Below, piece after piece: positions 24,162-32,358 of a stretch of 36,339 nt of DNA. A program made the position numbers and the translations under genes. Origin of the DNA: Bacteroidota bacterium (GTDB lineage Bacteria > Bacteroidota > Bacteroidia > Chitinophagales > Chitinophagaceae); contig VBAQ01000057.1 of the NCBI GenBank assembly GCA_005883765.1, positions 1-36,339 of the forward strand. The letters run 5' to 3'. The notes below the pieces were generated by a model. It was not told the DNA's origin, made no database searches, and saw only the letters and a list, made by a program, of their open reading frames with translations. Numbering within the stretch: position 1 is the stretch's first letter; every line of letters starts with the position of its first letter.

Positions 24162-24545
24162 TTACTGAACTTCAACGTCAGCGCCAGCTTCTTTGAGCTT
24201 GTTGGCAACTTCGTCTGCCTCACCTTTGGCCACTCCTTCTTTTACGTTCTTCGGAGCACCATCAACCAGTTCTTTTGCTTCTTTTAAGCCTAAACCGGTT
24301 AAATCTTTTACCACTTTAACCACGTTTAGTTTATTTGCGCCAGCAGCTTTCAATAATACATTAAAAGAAGTTTTTTCTTCAGCAGCAGGGGCGCCAGCAC
24401 CACCTCCGGCAGCAGGACCGGCCACGGCTATAGCAGCAGCCGCCGGCTCAATACCATATTCTTCTTTTAAGATTTTCGCTAATTCGTTTACTTCTTTCAC
24501 TGACAGGCTTACCAGCTGTTCAGCAAATGATTTTAGATCTGCCAT
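24162..24545 (-). CDS. rplL: 50S ribosomal protein bL12 (L7/L12)
   Basis: A 127-residue stalk protein: N-terminal dimerisation helices ([20 protein letters not shown]), an Ala/Gly/Pro hinge ([20 protein letters not shown]), then the conserved factor-binding C-terminal domain with [20 protein letters not shown] and [16 protein letters not shown]. It recruits translation GTPases to the ribosome. It is separated from rplJ by an unusually long 190-bp repeat-filled spacer, and it is followed by a terminator rather than rpoB. Confidence 0.98.
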   Translation of the reverse strand: MADLKSFAEQLVSLSVKEVNELAKILKEEYGIEPAAAAIAVAGPAAGGGAGAPAAEEKTSFNVLLKAAGANKLNVVKVVKDLTGLGLKEAKELVDGAPKNVKEGVAKGEADEVANKLKEAGADVEVQ

Positions 24546-24628
24546 TGTTTTACATTTTTAATAACCGCCTTCTTAGTTTTTTACTCCGGCGGAGGTTTAT
24601 GTTGTGTTCCCACTTCTACCCGGGAACT

Positions 24629-24735
24629 TAGGATTTACGATTTAAGATTTACGATTTCGGATTTATTCCCACGTTCGAATCCCGAAAGATTTTTCGATTC
24701 ATTAAAATCTATAATCTGAAATCCGAACTCTGAAA
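24629..24735. repeat. Short-word palindromic spacer between rplJ and rplL
   Basis: The words GATTTACGATTT and GATTTCGGATTT in the left half face inverted words (AAATCTATAATCTGAAATCC, GAACTCTGAAATC) in the right half, so the stretch can fold on itself. It lies inside a ribosomal protein operon immediately after the rplJ stop. Confidence 0.7.
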
Positions 24736-25266
24736 TCAAGCTTGAGCTTTTTCTTCCAATGCCTTTATGAGGCTTGCCAATTTACCGCCTGCATTTAGTG
24801 CCGAGATCACATTTTTAGCAGGTGATTGCAACAATCCGATAATTTCACCGATAAGATCTTGCTTGCTTCGCAGAGTTGCAAGAGCTTTTAGTTGGTTATC
24901 ACCGGAAAATACGTCACCATCAATAAATGCTGCCTTCAACACAGGCTTGTCAATATTTGTCTCCTTGCGAAAAGAAGTGATGATGAGTGCCGGCTCCTTT
25001 GGATTCTCGCAAAACATCAAAGCAGTTACGTTGTGCAGCGCATCATACACACCGGTATATCGCTGCGAGTCCAATGACTCCAAAGCCTTTCTTATCAGGG
25101 TATTTTTCGCCACCTTCATTTCAACCCTCTTGTTAAAGCACGCACGTCGCAACTTTCCAACCTGCTCCACAGTCAGTGATTCTGTATCGGTAACGTAGAA
25201 GTTATTATACTGAGAGAATTTGTCTTTCAGTAATTCAATCACTTCATTTTTTTGATCCTTGGTCAT
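24736..25266 (-). CDS. rplJ: 50S ribosomal protein uL10
   Basis: The 176-residue base of the ribosomal stalk, which holds L12 dimers through its C-terminal helix. Family features: KNEVIELLKDKFSQYNNFYV at the N-terminus, LRRACFNKRVEMKVAKNTLI and a C-terminal helix ending ASLIKALEEKAQA. It lies 55 bp after rplA. In other bacteria the L10-L12 complex represses its own mRNA leader; the 55-bp leader here is not obviously the standard structure. Confidence 0.97.
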   Translation of the reverse strand: MTKDQKNEVIELLKDKFSQYNNFYVTDTESLTVEQVGKLRRACFNKRVEMKVAKNTLIRKALESLDSQRYTGVYDALHNVTALMFCENPKEPALIITSFRKETNIDKPVLKAAFIDGDVFSGDNQLKALATLRSKQDLIGEIIGLLQSPAKNVISALNAGGKLASLIKALEEKAQA

Positions 25267-25321
25267 AATCTTTGTATTTGTTATCCTTCGGTTCAGGTGT
25301 TATCCTGAGCTTGTGGAAGGA

Positions 25322-26017
25322 TTAATGAACAAACGCTTTAGTGTCGATCGAGATACCGGGGCTCATGCTGCTGGCCATGCTGATCCCCCTCAGATAAGCT
25401 CCCTTGGCAGATGAAGGACGAGCCTTAATGATTGCATTGAGCAATTCCTGGCTGTTCTCTGCAATTTTGTCCGGAGTGAAACTCACCCGGCCAATTGATG
25501 CATGTATAATTCCTGCCTTGTCAACTTTAAATGCGATTTTGCCTCCTTTTACCTCGTTCACTGCCGCAGCGACATCGTTGGTAACAGTACCTGTCTTTGG
25601 GTTTGGCATCAGGTTCCGGGGACCAAGTATTTTACCCAATTTGCCGATTTTTGGCATCACGGATGGAGTAGCGATGATGACATCAACATCGACCCAGCCC
25701 CCCTCTATTTTTTGGATGAATTCATCCAGGCCAACGAATTCTGCACCTGCCGATTTAGCGTCAGCCTCCTTGTCCGGGGTGCAAAGCACCAGTACTTTTT
25801 TTGTCTTACCTGTTCCGTGCGGCAGTGTAACTGTGCCACGGATCGCCTGGTCGGCTTTTTTCGGATCTACTCCCAGGCGTATATGTAGGTCAACGGACGC
25901 GTCAAATTTCGTCGTGTTTACCTGCTTTACTAATGAGGAAGCTTCCTTAAGAGAATAGGCTTTATTTTTTTCAAGCTTGCTTTCGGCAGTCTTTCTTTTT
26001 TTACTGATGAACGCCAT
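25322..26017 (-). CDS. rplA: 50S ribosomal protein uL1
   Basis: A 231-residue L1 with [37 protein letters not shown] and [21 protein letters not shown]1 binds 23S rRNA at the L1 stalk and in many bacteria represses the rplKA mRNA. It lies 27 bp downstream of rplK in the same operon. Confidence 0.98.
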   Translation of the reverse strand: MAFISKKRKTAESKLEKNKAYSLKEASSLVKQVNTTKFDASVDLHIRLGVDPKKADQAIRGTVTLPHGTGKTKKVLVLCTPDKEADAKSAGAEFVGLDEFIQKIEGGWVDVDVIIATPSVMPKIGKLGKILGPRNLMPNPKTGTVTNDVAAAVNEVKGGKIAFKVDKAGIIHASIGRVSFTPDKIAENSQELLNAIIKARPSSAKGAYLRGISMASSMSPGISIDTKAFVH

Positions 26018-26044
26018 GATCGATCGATTTAAAATTGTAAAGGA

Positions 26045-26491
26045 TTAATTTTCCCATGGAGCGTTACCCTCAACGGTTAAGCCCATGCTGCGAGCAGTAC
26101 CGGCAACCATTTTCATGGCGCTTTCAATAGTAAAGCAATTCAGGTCAGGCATTTTATCTTTTGCGATTGCCTCTACCTGGGACCAGTTCACTTTACCAAC
26201 TTTGGTACGATTACTCTCTTTGGAACCTTTTTGGAGTTTTGCGGCTTCCATCAATTGAACGGCAGCAGGGGGAGTCTTAATTACAAAATCAAAACTCTTG
26301 TCTGAATAAACTGTAATGATAACGGGAAGTACTTTACCCATTCTATCCTGCGTTCGTGCGTTAAACTGCTTGCAGAATTCCATGATGTTAATGCCCTTGG
26401 AACCTAATGCAGGACCGATCGGAGGTGCAGGATTAGCCTGACCACCCTTGCACTGAAGCTTTACAAAGCCAGTGATTTCTTTTTTTGCCAT
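26045..26491 (-). CDS. rplK: 50S ribosomal protein uL11
   Basis: A 148-residue L11: [40 protein letters not shown] and the C-terminal rRNA-binding domain with [12 protein letters not shown]. It forms the GTPase-associated centre and is needed for RelA activation on ribosomes. It is the first gene of this rplKAJL block, about 150 bases downstream of a candidate promoter (26644-26651). Confidence 0.98.
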   Translation of the reverse strand: MAKKEITGFVKLQCKGGQANPAPPIGPALGSKGINIMEFCKQFNARTQDRMGKVLPVIITVYSDKSFDFVIKTPPAAVQLMEAAKLQKGSKESNRTKVGKVNWSQVEAIAKDKMPDLNCFTIESAMKMVAGTARSMGLTVEGNAPWEN

Positions 26492-26595
26492 TGTGTTCGA
26501 TTTATTGGTTCAAACGACTTTTATTCCGATAACCGGAGTACTTAGTCTCCCAAACTCATCCAATGTCCCGATTGGAAATGTCGCGATTTCCATTC

Positions 26596-26620
26596 TCCCG
26601 CCGTTACAAGTTTGGCGGGA
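26596..26620. repeat. TCCCGCC hairpin in the rplK leader
   Basis: TCCCGCC / GGCGGGA with an 11-nt loop, inside the proposed 5' leader of rplK. The same arms occur at 15437-15454. Confidence 0.7.
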
Positions 26621-26643
26621 AAAGAAAGAGCTTATTGGGGCCG

Positions 26644-26651
26644 CAAAGATA
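26644..26651 (-). promoter_or_regulatory. Candidate rplKAJL promoter -7 box
   Basis: Minus-strand TATCTTTG followed by CGGCC matches TAnnTTTG exactly and is identical to the rpsU box at 34512-34519. It lies about 150 bases before the rplK ATG, giving the split-off ribosomal operon its own start. Confidence 0.5.
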
Positions 26652-26743
26652 AGGTGCAGTATCGAATGTAAAAAACGTTTGGACAAATATTTCTCTCAGT
26701 TGAGGGAACTGCAGCTAGTGGTACAAGGCACAAAGTTCTGCAG

Positions 26744-29278
26744 TCACCGGGGCATTTTCTTTTTTTTGAAGTTCAGGTAGTCTAAGAAATAGATCACTTT
26801 AACAGAGAGATTGTTATTCTGGTCAGACGCGATCGTATTGTTGAAGTTTCGGAAATATTTGTACCGAATATCGTCGTCGAAGGTATTAGCTTGATTTTTC
26901 CAGACTATATTAATAAAGCTGCCGGGCGCGAATTCGAGCGTATAGGTCGCATCAATATTAAAAATGTTATAATTCTGATGCTCCATCGCAACATCAGCGT
27001 GAATGGTAGGTTGTAGCGTTCCGTCCTTTTGCAGGTCATATAATTGTTTTTGCTTCACCTGGCTCCAGTAATGCCTGGCTCTGAAAGTTATTCCTGACCT
27101 GTTATTAAAACTATATTTCAGGGTCAGTATGTTCGAAATTGTTTGTCGGTCCCGGCGTGAAAAAATAATATCCTGCAACACTGGTTTTCCGTTGACCAGT
27201 ACCACGTTTCCATTTGCATCCTCCTGGTAATACTTGCTGTAAAATCCCGCATCATTTCTCGCAGGATTGAAAACCAAGTCGTGACCTATGGAAAATTTAT
27301 TGCTGAATCGATACTGATGTGACAAATCGAACTCATGATTAGGGCTGTTGAACAAACTCCTCTGCCCAAAGAAATAATTAAAATTCACATAGTATTTTTT
27401 TGAGCTGCTTGTTCCAAACCATGGGTTAAATTGGATTCTCTGCGGTGACCGAAATGACCATCCTTGCTCGTGAGGCTCATAAAAATCATTTCCTTTTGAA
27501 ACATAGCCGACGAACATACCTACAAACCAGAGGTTTCTTAACTGTGCATTTGCATTGATATTGGTTCTATAGACCTGGAATTTCGTTGGCAATTTTTGGT
27601 CATTAAATTCTTTGTATAGTAAACTGTAATAGTTATTAAAGTTAATACCAAGGTTGTTGTACCAGGTAGTTTGCTTGAGCCAATGGTAACCCGCCCAGAA
27701 ATAATGATCAAAGAAATTGTTATTGGTAAAGTAGCCGAGGTCGTTGCTGCTGTACTTATCGTTAGTCAAGTCTTCTTCAAAATTGAAATTGAAATTACCA
27801 CTGGTCTTTCCGAAATAAACAACATGGCTGTAACCCGTCTGTGTCTTGCCGCCGGGTAAATATCCAATTAAATTGCTGTTGTAAAGCTTCCCGCCAACAT
27901 TCCACGTATTCGATTTGTCATTGAGATCGAATAATACTGCTGACACGTTCGCATCATAATCACTACCGCTTCTTAATACGTCGGTATTGACAAAACTTAT
28001 GCTTGAATTATGTTTCAATGACTGATCAAGTACAATGATGCTATAATTCGTGAGCGGGCTCGTTTGGATTTTTCTACTGTTTTTTTGATCATCTTGTATT
28101 AAGGCATATTGAGCGGAAGTAATAGCATTGAAAAACCCTATGCCCAATCCACTTTGGAGTCGTCCTGAAATTTTAGTGGCATTAATTAGCTTCGTTTCGG
28201 TTGGGTTTTTTACAACATGTTCATTACCGTTTATATGGGGGAAAGAACTTGAAGTATCCTGAATATCTCCAAAATGGATTGGAGTTCCACCGACGCGTCT
28301 TGAATAAAATAGATTTCCTTTTCCAAAGAGCTCCGTGCCTTCAGTAAAAAAACTTCTGTTTTCATTGAACTTGACTTCAAATGGACTAAGGTTCAGTACC
28401 TGATTGTCGCTTTGCACCTGTCCAAAATCAGGAATGAGCGTCATATCTAATGTCATCGCCTGGCTAATTCCATATTTTACATCCATGCCCCCGTTTACTG
28501 ATGACGTCCAATCATTTTTTCCCGGTGTATTAAAAGGGTAGTGATTTACATAAGTAGAGAAATAAGGAGAGAATTGTAAACGAAGCGGCGGCTTAATGTG
28601 AGAGATATCGGTCCATAGAGCTTCTTGTGTAAGAAAACCATTCACGTTTGGCACGTTTGGATTGATGGGATTCCACGTAAACTGTTCTTCTGTTTTCCTT
28701 CTTCTGCGGGTGATATTAAATCCCCAAGTCTGTATATCTTTCTTTCCAAATCGAATAGCAGAGTAGGGAATGAACATTTCAAAGCTCCAGCCATCATCAT
28801 GAATTACTGCGCCACTTTTCCAAACAGCATTCCATGAAAAGTCTTCTGAATTCCCATTTAGGGATGGAGGAGACATCTTTGCATCCCACTGTTCATTCAA
28901 AGGAGTAACGAAGTATTCAAAACCATTTAACTTGTCATAATAAGTATCGAAAATGATACCCACATAATCATTCGCGCCGTAGCCATCGCGGCCCTTTAAT
29001 TCCCTGGCAATACTGTCTTTTGTTTTTTCGTGACAGTAACCGCCAAAATAAATACCATTATCATCATACATCAGCCAGGCCTCAGTTCTTGCTTCGTAAT
29101 TTTCTTTGTCGCCAATTTTAGGTCGAAACTCGATGAGATCTGTCATCATGGCTGCGTCCTTCCATGCGCTATCCTTAAGCAGTCCATCAATTTTCACGGG
29201 CAGCATTGTCCTTTTTGCGGGTAAGGTTCTGGCGTTTGAGAAAAAACAAAACAGGGAAGCGAGATGGCAAGAATGCAC
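26744..29278 (-). CDS. DUF5916 outer-membrane protein with CBM9-like N-terminal domain (signal peptide out of frame)
   Basis: The 844-residue product begins, after a short non-homologous stretch, with RTLPAKRTMLPVKIDGLLKD. This is the start of a CBM9-like beta-sandwich (KIDG, SAWKDA, EAWLMYDDNGIYFG, GFEYFVTPLNEQWD, DDGWSFEMFIPYSAIRFG). A DUF5916 domain follows (GMDVKYGISQAMTLDMTLIP, FFTEGTELFGKGNLFYSRRV) with many beta-barrel-like strands to the end (FEYF, SVKVIYFLDYLNF). A typical signal peptide (MRTKFRAQLIFFMCILAISL, ATG at 29316) is encoded just upstream in another frame. A missing base near a six-T run (about 29234-29239) would join them. The role is unknown. The gene sits between nusG and rplK. 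Confidence 0.8.
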   Translation of the reverse strand: MHSCHLASLFCFFSNARTLPAKRTMLPVKIDGLLKDSAWKDAAMMTDLIEFRPKIGDKENYEARTEAWLMYDDNGIYFGGYCHEKTKDSIARELKGRDGYGANDYVGIIFDTYYDKLNGFEYFVTPLNEQWDAKMSPPSLNGNSEDFSWNAVWKSGAVIHDDGWSFEMFIPYSAIRFGKKDIQTWGFNITRRRRKTEEQFTWNPINPNVPNVNGFLTQEALWTDISHIKPPLRLQFSPYFSTYVNHYPFNTPGKNDWTSSVNGGMDVKYGISQAMTLDMTLIPDFGQVQSDNQVLNLSPFEVKFNENRSFFTEGTELFGKGNLFYSRRVGGTPIHFGDIQDTSSSFPHINGNEHVVKNPTETKLINATKISGRLQSGLGIGFFNAITSAQYALIQDDQKNSRKIQTSPLTNYSIIVLDQSLKHNSSISFVNTDVLRSGSDYDANVSAVLFDLNDKSNTWNVGGKLYNSNLIGYLPGGKTQTGYSHVVYFGKTSGNFNFNFEEDLTNDKYSSNDLGYFTNNNFFDHYFWAGYHWLKQTTWYNNLGINFNNYYSLLYKEFNDQKLPTKFQVYRTNINANAQLRNLWFVGMFVGYVSKGNDFYEPHEQGWSFRSPQRIQFNPWFGTSSSKKYYVNFNYFFGQRSLFNSPNHEFDLSHQYRFSNKFSIGHDLVFNPARNDAGFYSKYYQEDANGNVVLVNGKPVLQDIIFSRRDRQTISNILTLKYSFNNRSGITFRARHYWSQVKQKQLYDLQKDGTLQPTIHADVAMEHQNYNIFNIDATYTLEFAPGSFINIVWKNQANTFDDDIRYKYFRNFNNTIASDQNNNLSVKVIYFLDYLNFKKKKMPR

Positions 29279-29443
29279 ATGAAAAAGATGAGTTGTGCAC
29301 GAAATTTCGTTCTCATGATTGAACTGGGTAATGGTTTATACTTTGGGTCTTCAGCCTTTACGAAGTTAGACGCATCACGAAAAATTTTGTTACCGTTTAT
29401 CATAACAAAGCGAAATAGAAAATTCTTTAAGATAGTGTTAACG

Positions 29444-29475
29444 TAAAAAAAAATCGCCCCATTTGGTGGGGCGAT
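29444..29475 (-). terminator. Rho-independent terminator after nusG
   Basis: ATCGCCCC / GGGGCGAT stem with a 7-nt loop and nine T residues on the minus strand, 21 bases after the nusG stop. It separates nusG from the DUF5916 gene. Confidence 0.9.
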
Positions 29476-29495
29476 AGGTCTTGGTATTCTTTTTA

Positions 29496-30083
29496 TTAAC
29501 TGATCTTTTCGACCTGCATATAATTCAACTCCACAGGCGTTGAACGACCAAATATTTTTACTGTAACTTTTAGTTTTTTCTTTTCATCATTTACTTCTTC
29601 GATCACTCCGTTAAAATCATTGAATGGCCCCTCAATAATTTTGATGGTTTCACCTACAATAAATGGCTCACTCATGCTTACGCCCCCAGCCTCAGCCATT
29701 TCATCCATTTTGCCGAGCATCTTATTCACTTCCGCCCTGCGGAGCGCTATCGGATTTTCTTTTCCCAGGAAATGAATCACATTCGTAGTGTTCTTGATTG
29801 TGTCCCGCAAATCGTCGCTCAATTTGCCCTCACCAATTTCTATCATTACGTATCCCGGGTAATAATTTCTTTCACGCATCACCTTTTTACCATTCTGCAC
29901 TTTATAAACTTTTTCTACCGGCAAAAAAACCTGCTTCACTATATTTCCCCATCCCCCACGTGCAATTTCCTTATCCAGATATTCCTTCACTTTGCGTTCT
30001 TTACCGCTCACTACACGCAGCACATACCACTTTGTTTCCTGGTTAGCTGTGTTCGCATTTTGAATATTAGTTGCCTCTTCCAT
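29496..30083 (-). CDS. nusG: Transcription termination/antitermination factor NusG
   Basis: A 195-residue NusG. The NGN domain has KWYVLRVVSGKERKVKEYL, QVFLPVEKVYKV and RERNYYPGYVMIEI. The C-terminal KOW domain has GETIKIIEGPFNDFNGVIEE. It binds RNA polymerase, and S10 or Rho. An insert between the domains is short. It lies 2 bp after secE in the usual secE-nusG pair. Confidence 0.97.
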   Translation of the reverse strand: MEEATNIQNANTANQETKWYVLRVVSGKERKVKEYLDKEIARGGWGNIVKQVFLPVEKVYKVQNGKKVMRERNYYPGYVMIEIGEGKLSDDLRDTIKNTTNVIHFLGKENPIALRRAEVNKMLGKMDEMAEAGGVSMSEPFIVGETIKIIEGPFNDFNGVIEEVNDEKKKLKVTVKIFGRSTPVELNYMQVEKIS

Positions 30084-30085
30084 TA

Positions 30086-30280
30086 TTAAAAAAAGAATTT
30101 ATAGACTTGTTTTAAAATATTGCCAGTCGCAAAATCCATTGCCCACACCATGGCAGTGATGACCAATGTCGCAGCCAGCACGATCATAGTCGACTGTTGA
30201 AGCTGGGCCCACGTAGGCCAGCTTACTTTTTCCATCAGCTCCTTATAGCTTTCCCTGAAATAAGTTGAGATCTTATTCAT
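30086..30280 (-). CDS. secE: Preprotein translocase subunit SecE
   Basis: The 64-residue single-span form of SecE: an amphipathic helix ending KELMEKVSWPTWAQLQQST (the conserved VSWP), then one transmembrane helix (MIVLAATLVITAMVWAMDFA). It stabilises SecY in the inner membrane. The start is ATG 30280 (MNKISTYFRE); an upstream in-frame ATG would add 11 residues without family support. Confidence 0.93.
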   Translation of the reverse strand: MNKISTYFRESYKELMEKVSWPTWAQLQQSTMIVLAATLVITAMVWAMDFATGNILKQVYKFFF

Positions 30281-30323
30281 GTTATTAGTTTGAAAACGAA
30301 AAAATCTTTGCACGGGCAGAGAG

Positions 30324-30347
30324 GTTCCCTGCCTGCTGGCAGGGAAC
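30324..30347. repeat. Perfect 10-bp hairpin in the tRNA-Trp to secE spacer
   Basis: GTTCCCTGCC / GGCAGGGAAC with loop TGCT. It lies between two copies of the 12-mer TTTGCACGGGCA (30307-30318 and 30384-30395); the second copy overlaps the 3' end of tRNA-Trp. Confidence 0.8.
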
Positions 30348-30387
30348 TCCCGGATCCGTTTTTGGAAAATTTAAAAGAACGTTTTTG

Positions 30388-30458
30388 CACGGGCACCTGG
30401 ATTCGAACCAAGATCAACGGTTTTGGAGACCGCTATTCTGCCGTTGAACTATGCCCGT
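30388..30458 (-). tRNA. tRNA-Trp (anticodon CCA)
   Basis: Acceptor ACGGGCA / TGCCCGT, anticodon loop CTCCAAA with CCA and T arm GGTTCGAATCC. It lies between tuf and secE as in many bacteria. The CCA end is not encoded. Confidence 0.95.
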
Positions 30459-30462
30459 AGAA

Positions 30463-30500
30463 AGCCAAAAGCTATCCCGACTCGTCGGGACAGCTTTTAG
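30463..30500 (-). terminator. Strong hairpin after tuf, possible terminator
   Basis: AAAAGCT-TCCCGA / TCGGGA-AGCTTTT (13 bp with one internal mismatch, loop of 4), 80 bases after tuf. The trailing T run is short, so it may be an RNA-processing or repeat hairpin that lets tRNA-Trp-secE-nusG be read through. Confidence 0.5.
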
Positions 30501-30580
30501 TATCTTATGTCGCAAAGATATTAAATCCTCGGTAAAGCCATGCGATTCGAAGCTAAAAGTTCGAAGCTCGCTGCTTTTCC

Positions 30581-31771
30581 TTATTTCAATATCTCAGTCA
30601 CTTGTCCTGCACCCACCGTACGTCCTCCCTCACGGATCGCGAATTTCAGACCTTTTTCCATTGCGATCGGTTGAATCAACTTTACCGTCAACGCCGTATT
30701 ATCTCCAGGCATTACCATTTCAGTTCCGCTTGGCAATTCTACTTCACCCGTAACATCTGTCGTACGGAAGTAAAATTGAGGACGATATTTATTAAAGAAT
30801 GGAGTGTGACGTCCACCTTCTTCTTTACTCAGAACATACACCTCGCACTTGAATTCAGTATGCGGTGTAATTGAAGCAGGTTTACAGATAACCATGCCAC
30901 GACGGATATCTTTCTTTTCAATACCGCGCAACAACAATCCGGCGTTATCTCCGGCTTCACCTTCGTCCAGGATCTTCCGGAACATTTCAACACCGGTTAC
31001 GACCGAGCTTAATGGTTGCGGTATAAGGCCAACAATTTCTACTGACTCGCCAGTTTTAATTTTTCCTCTTTCAATACGGCCAGTAGCCACTGTGCCACGA
31101 CCGGTAATTGAGAACACGTCTTCAACGGACATCAGGAATGGCTGATCAATTGGGCGAGGAGGTAATGGAATATAGCTGTCTACGGCTTCCATTAATTCAT
31201 CGACAGCCTTCACCCATTTTTCTTCACCAGCCAGGGCGCCTGTAGCAGAGCCCTTGATGATTGGCGTATTGTCGCCATCAAAACCATAAAAGTTGAGCAG
31301 ATCGCGAATTTCCATTTCGACCAGTTCCAGCAACTCCGGATCGTCAACGAGGTCAACTTTGTTCATGAAAACCACCATGCGAGGTACACCTACCTGGCGT
31401 GCCAAAAGAATGTGCTCCTTTGTCTGAGGCATCGGACCATCCGTTGCCGCAACAACCAATATAGCACCGTCCATTTGGGCAGCACCCGTGATCATATTCT
31501 TCACATAGTCTGCATGGCCAGGGCAGTCAACGTGTGCGTAGTGACGATTGGCTGTCTGGTATTCAACGTGAGCTGTATTAATGGTAATACCGCGTTCTTT
31601 TTCCTCAGGTGCGGCGTCAATCTCGTCATATTTTTTGGCTTCTGCCAAACCTCTTTTTGAAAGTATAGTAGTAATAGCAGCAGTCAAGGTAGTTTTGCCA
31701 TGGTCAATATGACCAATCGTACCAACATTAAGATGTGGTTTGTTCCTTTTAAAGGTCTCTTTCGTTGCCAT
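30581..31771 (-). CDS. tuf: Translation elongation factor EF-Tu
   Basis: The 396-residue GTPase delivers aminoacyl-tRNA. G motifs: GHIDHGKTT (P-loop), [28 protein letters not shown] and GSATGAL. Domain II/III signatures include [13 protein letters not shown] and the ending [15 protein letters not shown]. It is the only tuf in the window, downstream of the tRNA cluster. Codon use looks more constrained than in neighbours, as expected of a highly expressed gene. Confidence 0.99.
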   Translation of the reverse strand: MATKETFKRNKPHLNVGTIGHIDHGKTTLTAAITTILSKRGLAEAKKYDEIDAAPEEKERGITINTAHVEYQTANRHYAHVDCPGHADYVKNMITGAAQMDGAILVVAATDGPMPQTKEHILLARQVGVPRMVVFMNKVDLVDDPELLELVEMEIRDLLNFYGFDGDNTPIIKGSATGALAGEEKWVKAVDELMEAVDSYIPLPPRPIDQPFLMSVEDVFSITGRGTVATGRIERGKIKTGESVEIVGLIPQPLSSVVTGVEMFRKILDEGEAGDNAGLLLRGIEKKDIRRGMVICKPASITPHTEFKCEVYVLSKEEGGRHTPFFNKYRPQFYFRTTDVTGEVELPSGTEMVMPGDNTALTVKLIQPIAMEKGLKFAIREGGRTVGAGQVTEILK

Positions 31772-31796
31772 TGTTATCCGTTTTAGGTTGTTTTTA

Positions 31797-31804
31797 CAAA
31801 TTTA
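31797..31804 (-). promoter_or_regulatory. Candidate tuf promoter -7 box
   Basis: Minus-strand TAAATTTG matches TAnnTTTG, about 25 bases before the tuf ATG. It may act in addition to read-through from the tRNA cluster. Confidence 0.4.
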
Positions 31805-31913
31805 AATTTATGTTACCAGCAGCCCCACACGTGCGGGATTACGTCGCCCGGAAGGGGTTTCTTCGGAACGCTCTTCTGCGTTCTTTTCTTCAGCACTTAC
31901 TCAAATGGTCTTG

Positions 31914-31985
<72 letters not shown>

Positions 31986-31990
31986 TTCTT

Positions 31991-32068
31991 GAGTCATTGA
32001 AGTCAGTGGGTCATATAAGTCATAGGGTCATAATCTGAATTTTCTGACTTATTTGACTTTTTTGACTC
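31991..32068. repeat. Short-word palindromic spacer (GTCA/TGAC words)
   Basis: The left part repeats AGTCA and GGTCA (GAGTCATTGAAGTCA...). The right part repeats TGACT (CTGACTTATTTGACTTTTTT, GACTC). The outer ends GAGTCA / TGACTC are complementary, making an imperfect 78-nt palindrome between two tRNA genes. Confidence 0.75.
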
Positions 32069-32074
32069 AGTTAG

Positions 32075-32147
32075 AGCGGAAGACGAGGTTCGAACCCGCG
32101 ACCTACAGCTTGGAAGGCTGTCGCTCTACCAACTGAGCTACTTCCGC
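32075..32147 (-). tRNA. tRNA-Gly (anticodon TCC)
   Basis: Acceptor GCGGAAG / CTTCCGC, D arm GCTCAGTTGGTAGAGC, anticodon stem ACAGC / GCTGT with loop CTTCCAA and T arm GGGTTCGAACC. Confidence 0.95.
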
Positions 32148-32151
32148 AAAT

Positions 32152-32176
32152 AATTAATAATTCATAATTATTAATT
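32152..32176. repeat. Perfect 11-bp palindrome in the tRNA-Gly / tRNA-Tyr spacer
   Basis: AATTAATAATT / AATTATTAATT with a CAT loop. The same word occurs at 3186-3222. Confidence 0.8.
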
Positions 32177-32186
32177 CAAAGATCTG

Positions 32187-32269
32187 TGGGCAAGGATGGA
32201 TTCGAACCACCGAACTCCGAAGAGGGCAGATTTACAGTCTGCTGCCGTTGGCCACTTGGCTACTTGCCC
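32187..32269 (-). tRNA. tRNA-Tyr (anticodon GTA)
   Basis: Acceptor GGGCAAG / CTTGCCC, long class II variable arm, anticodon stem GCAGA / TCTGC with loop CTGTAAA (GTA) and T arm GGTTCGAATCC. Confidence 0.95.
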
Positions 32270-32274
32270 AATCG

Positions 32275-32353
32275 ACAAAATTTCCAAATTCTAAATCTCA
32301 AATTCCAAAAGAAAGTTCCGACTGAGATTTGGAATTTGTATTCTGGAATTTTG
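32275..32353. repeat. Short-word palindromic spacer (AAATTCC words)
   Basis: The outer arms CAAAATTTCCA / TGGAATTTTG and the inner arms AAATCTCA / TGAGATTT are complementary. It fills the whole gap between tRNA-Tyr and the decayed tRNA copy. Confidence 0.75.
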
Positions 32354-32358
32354 CCCCG

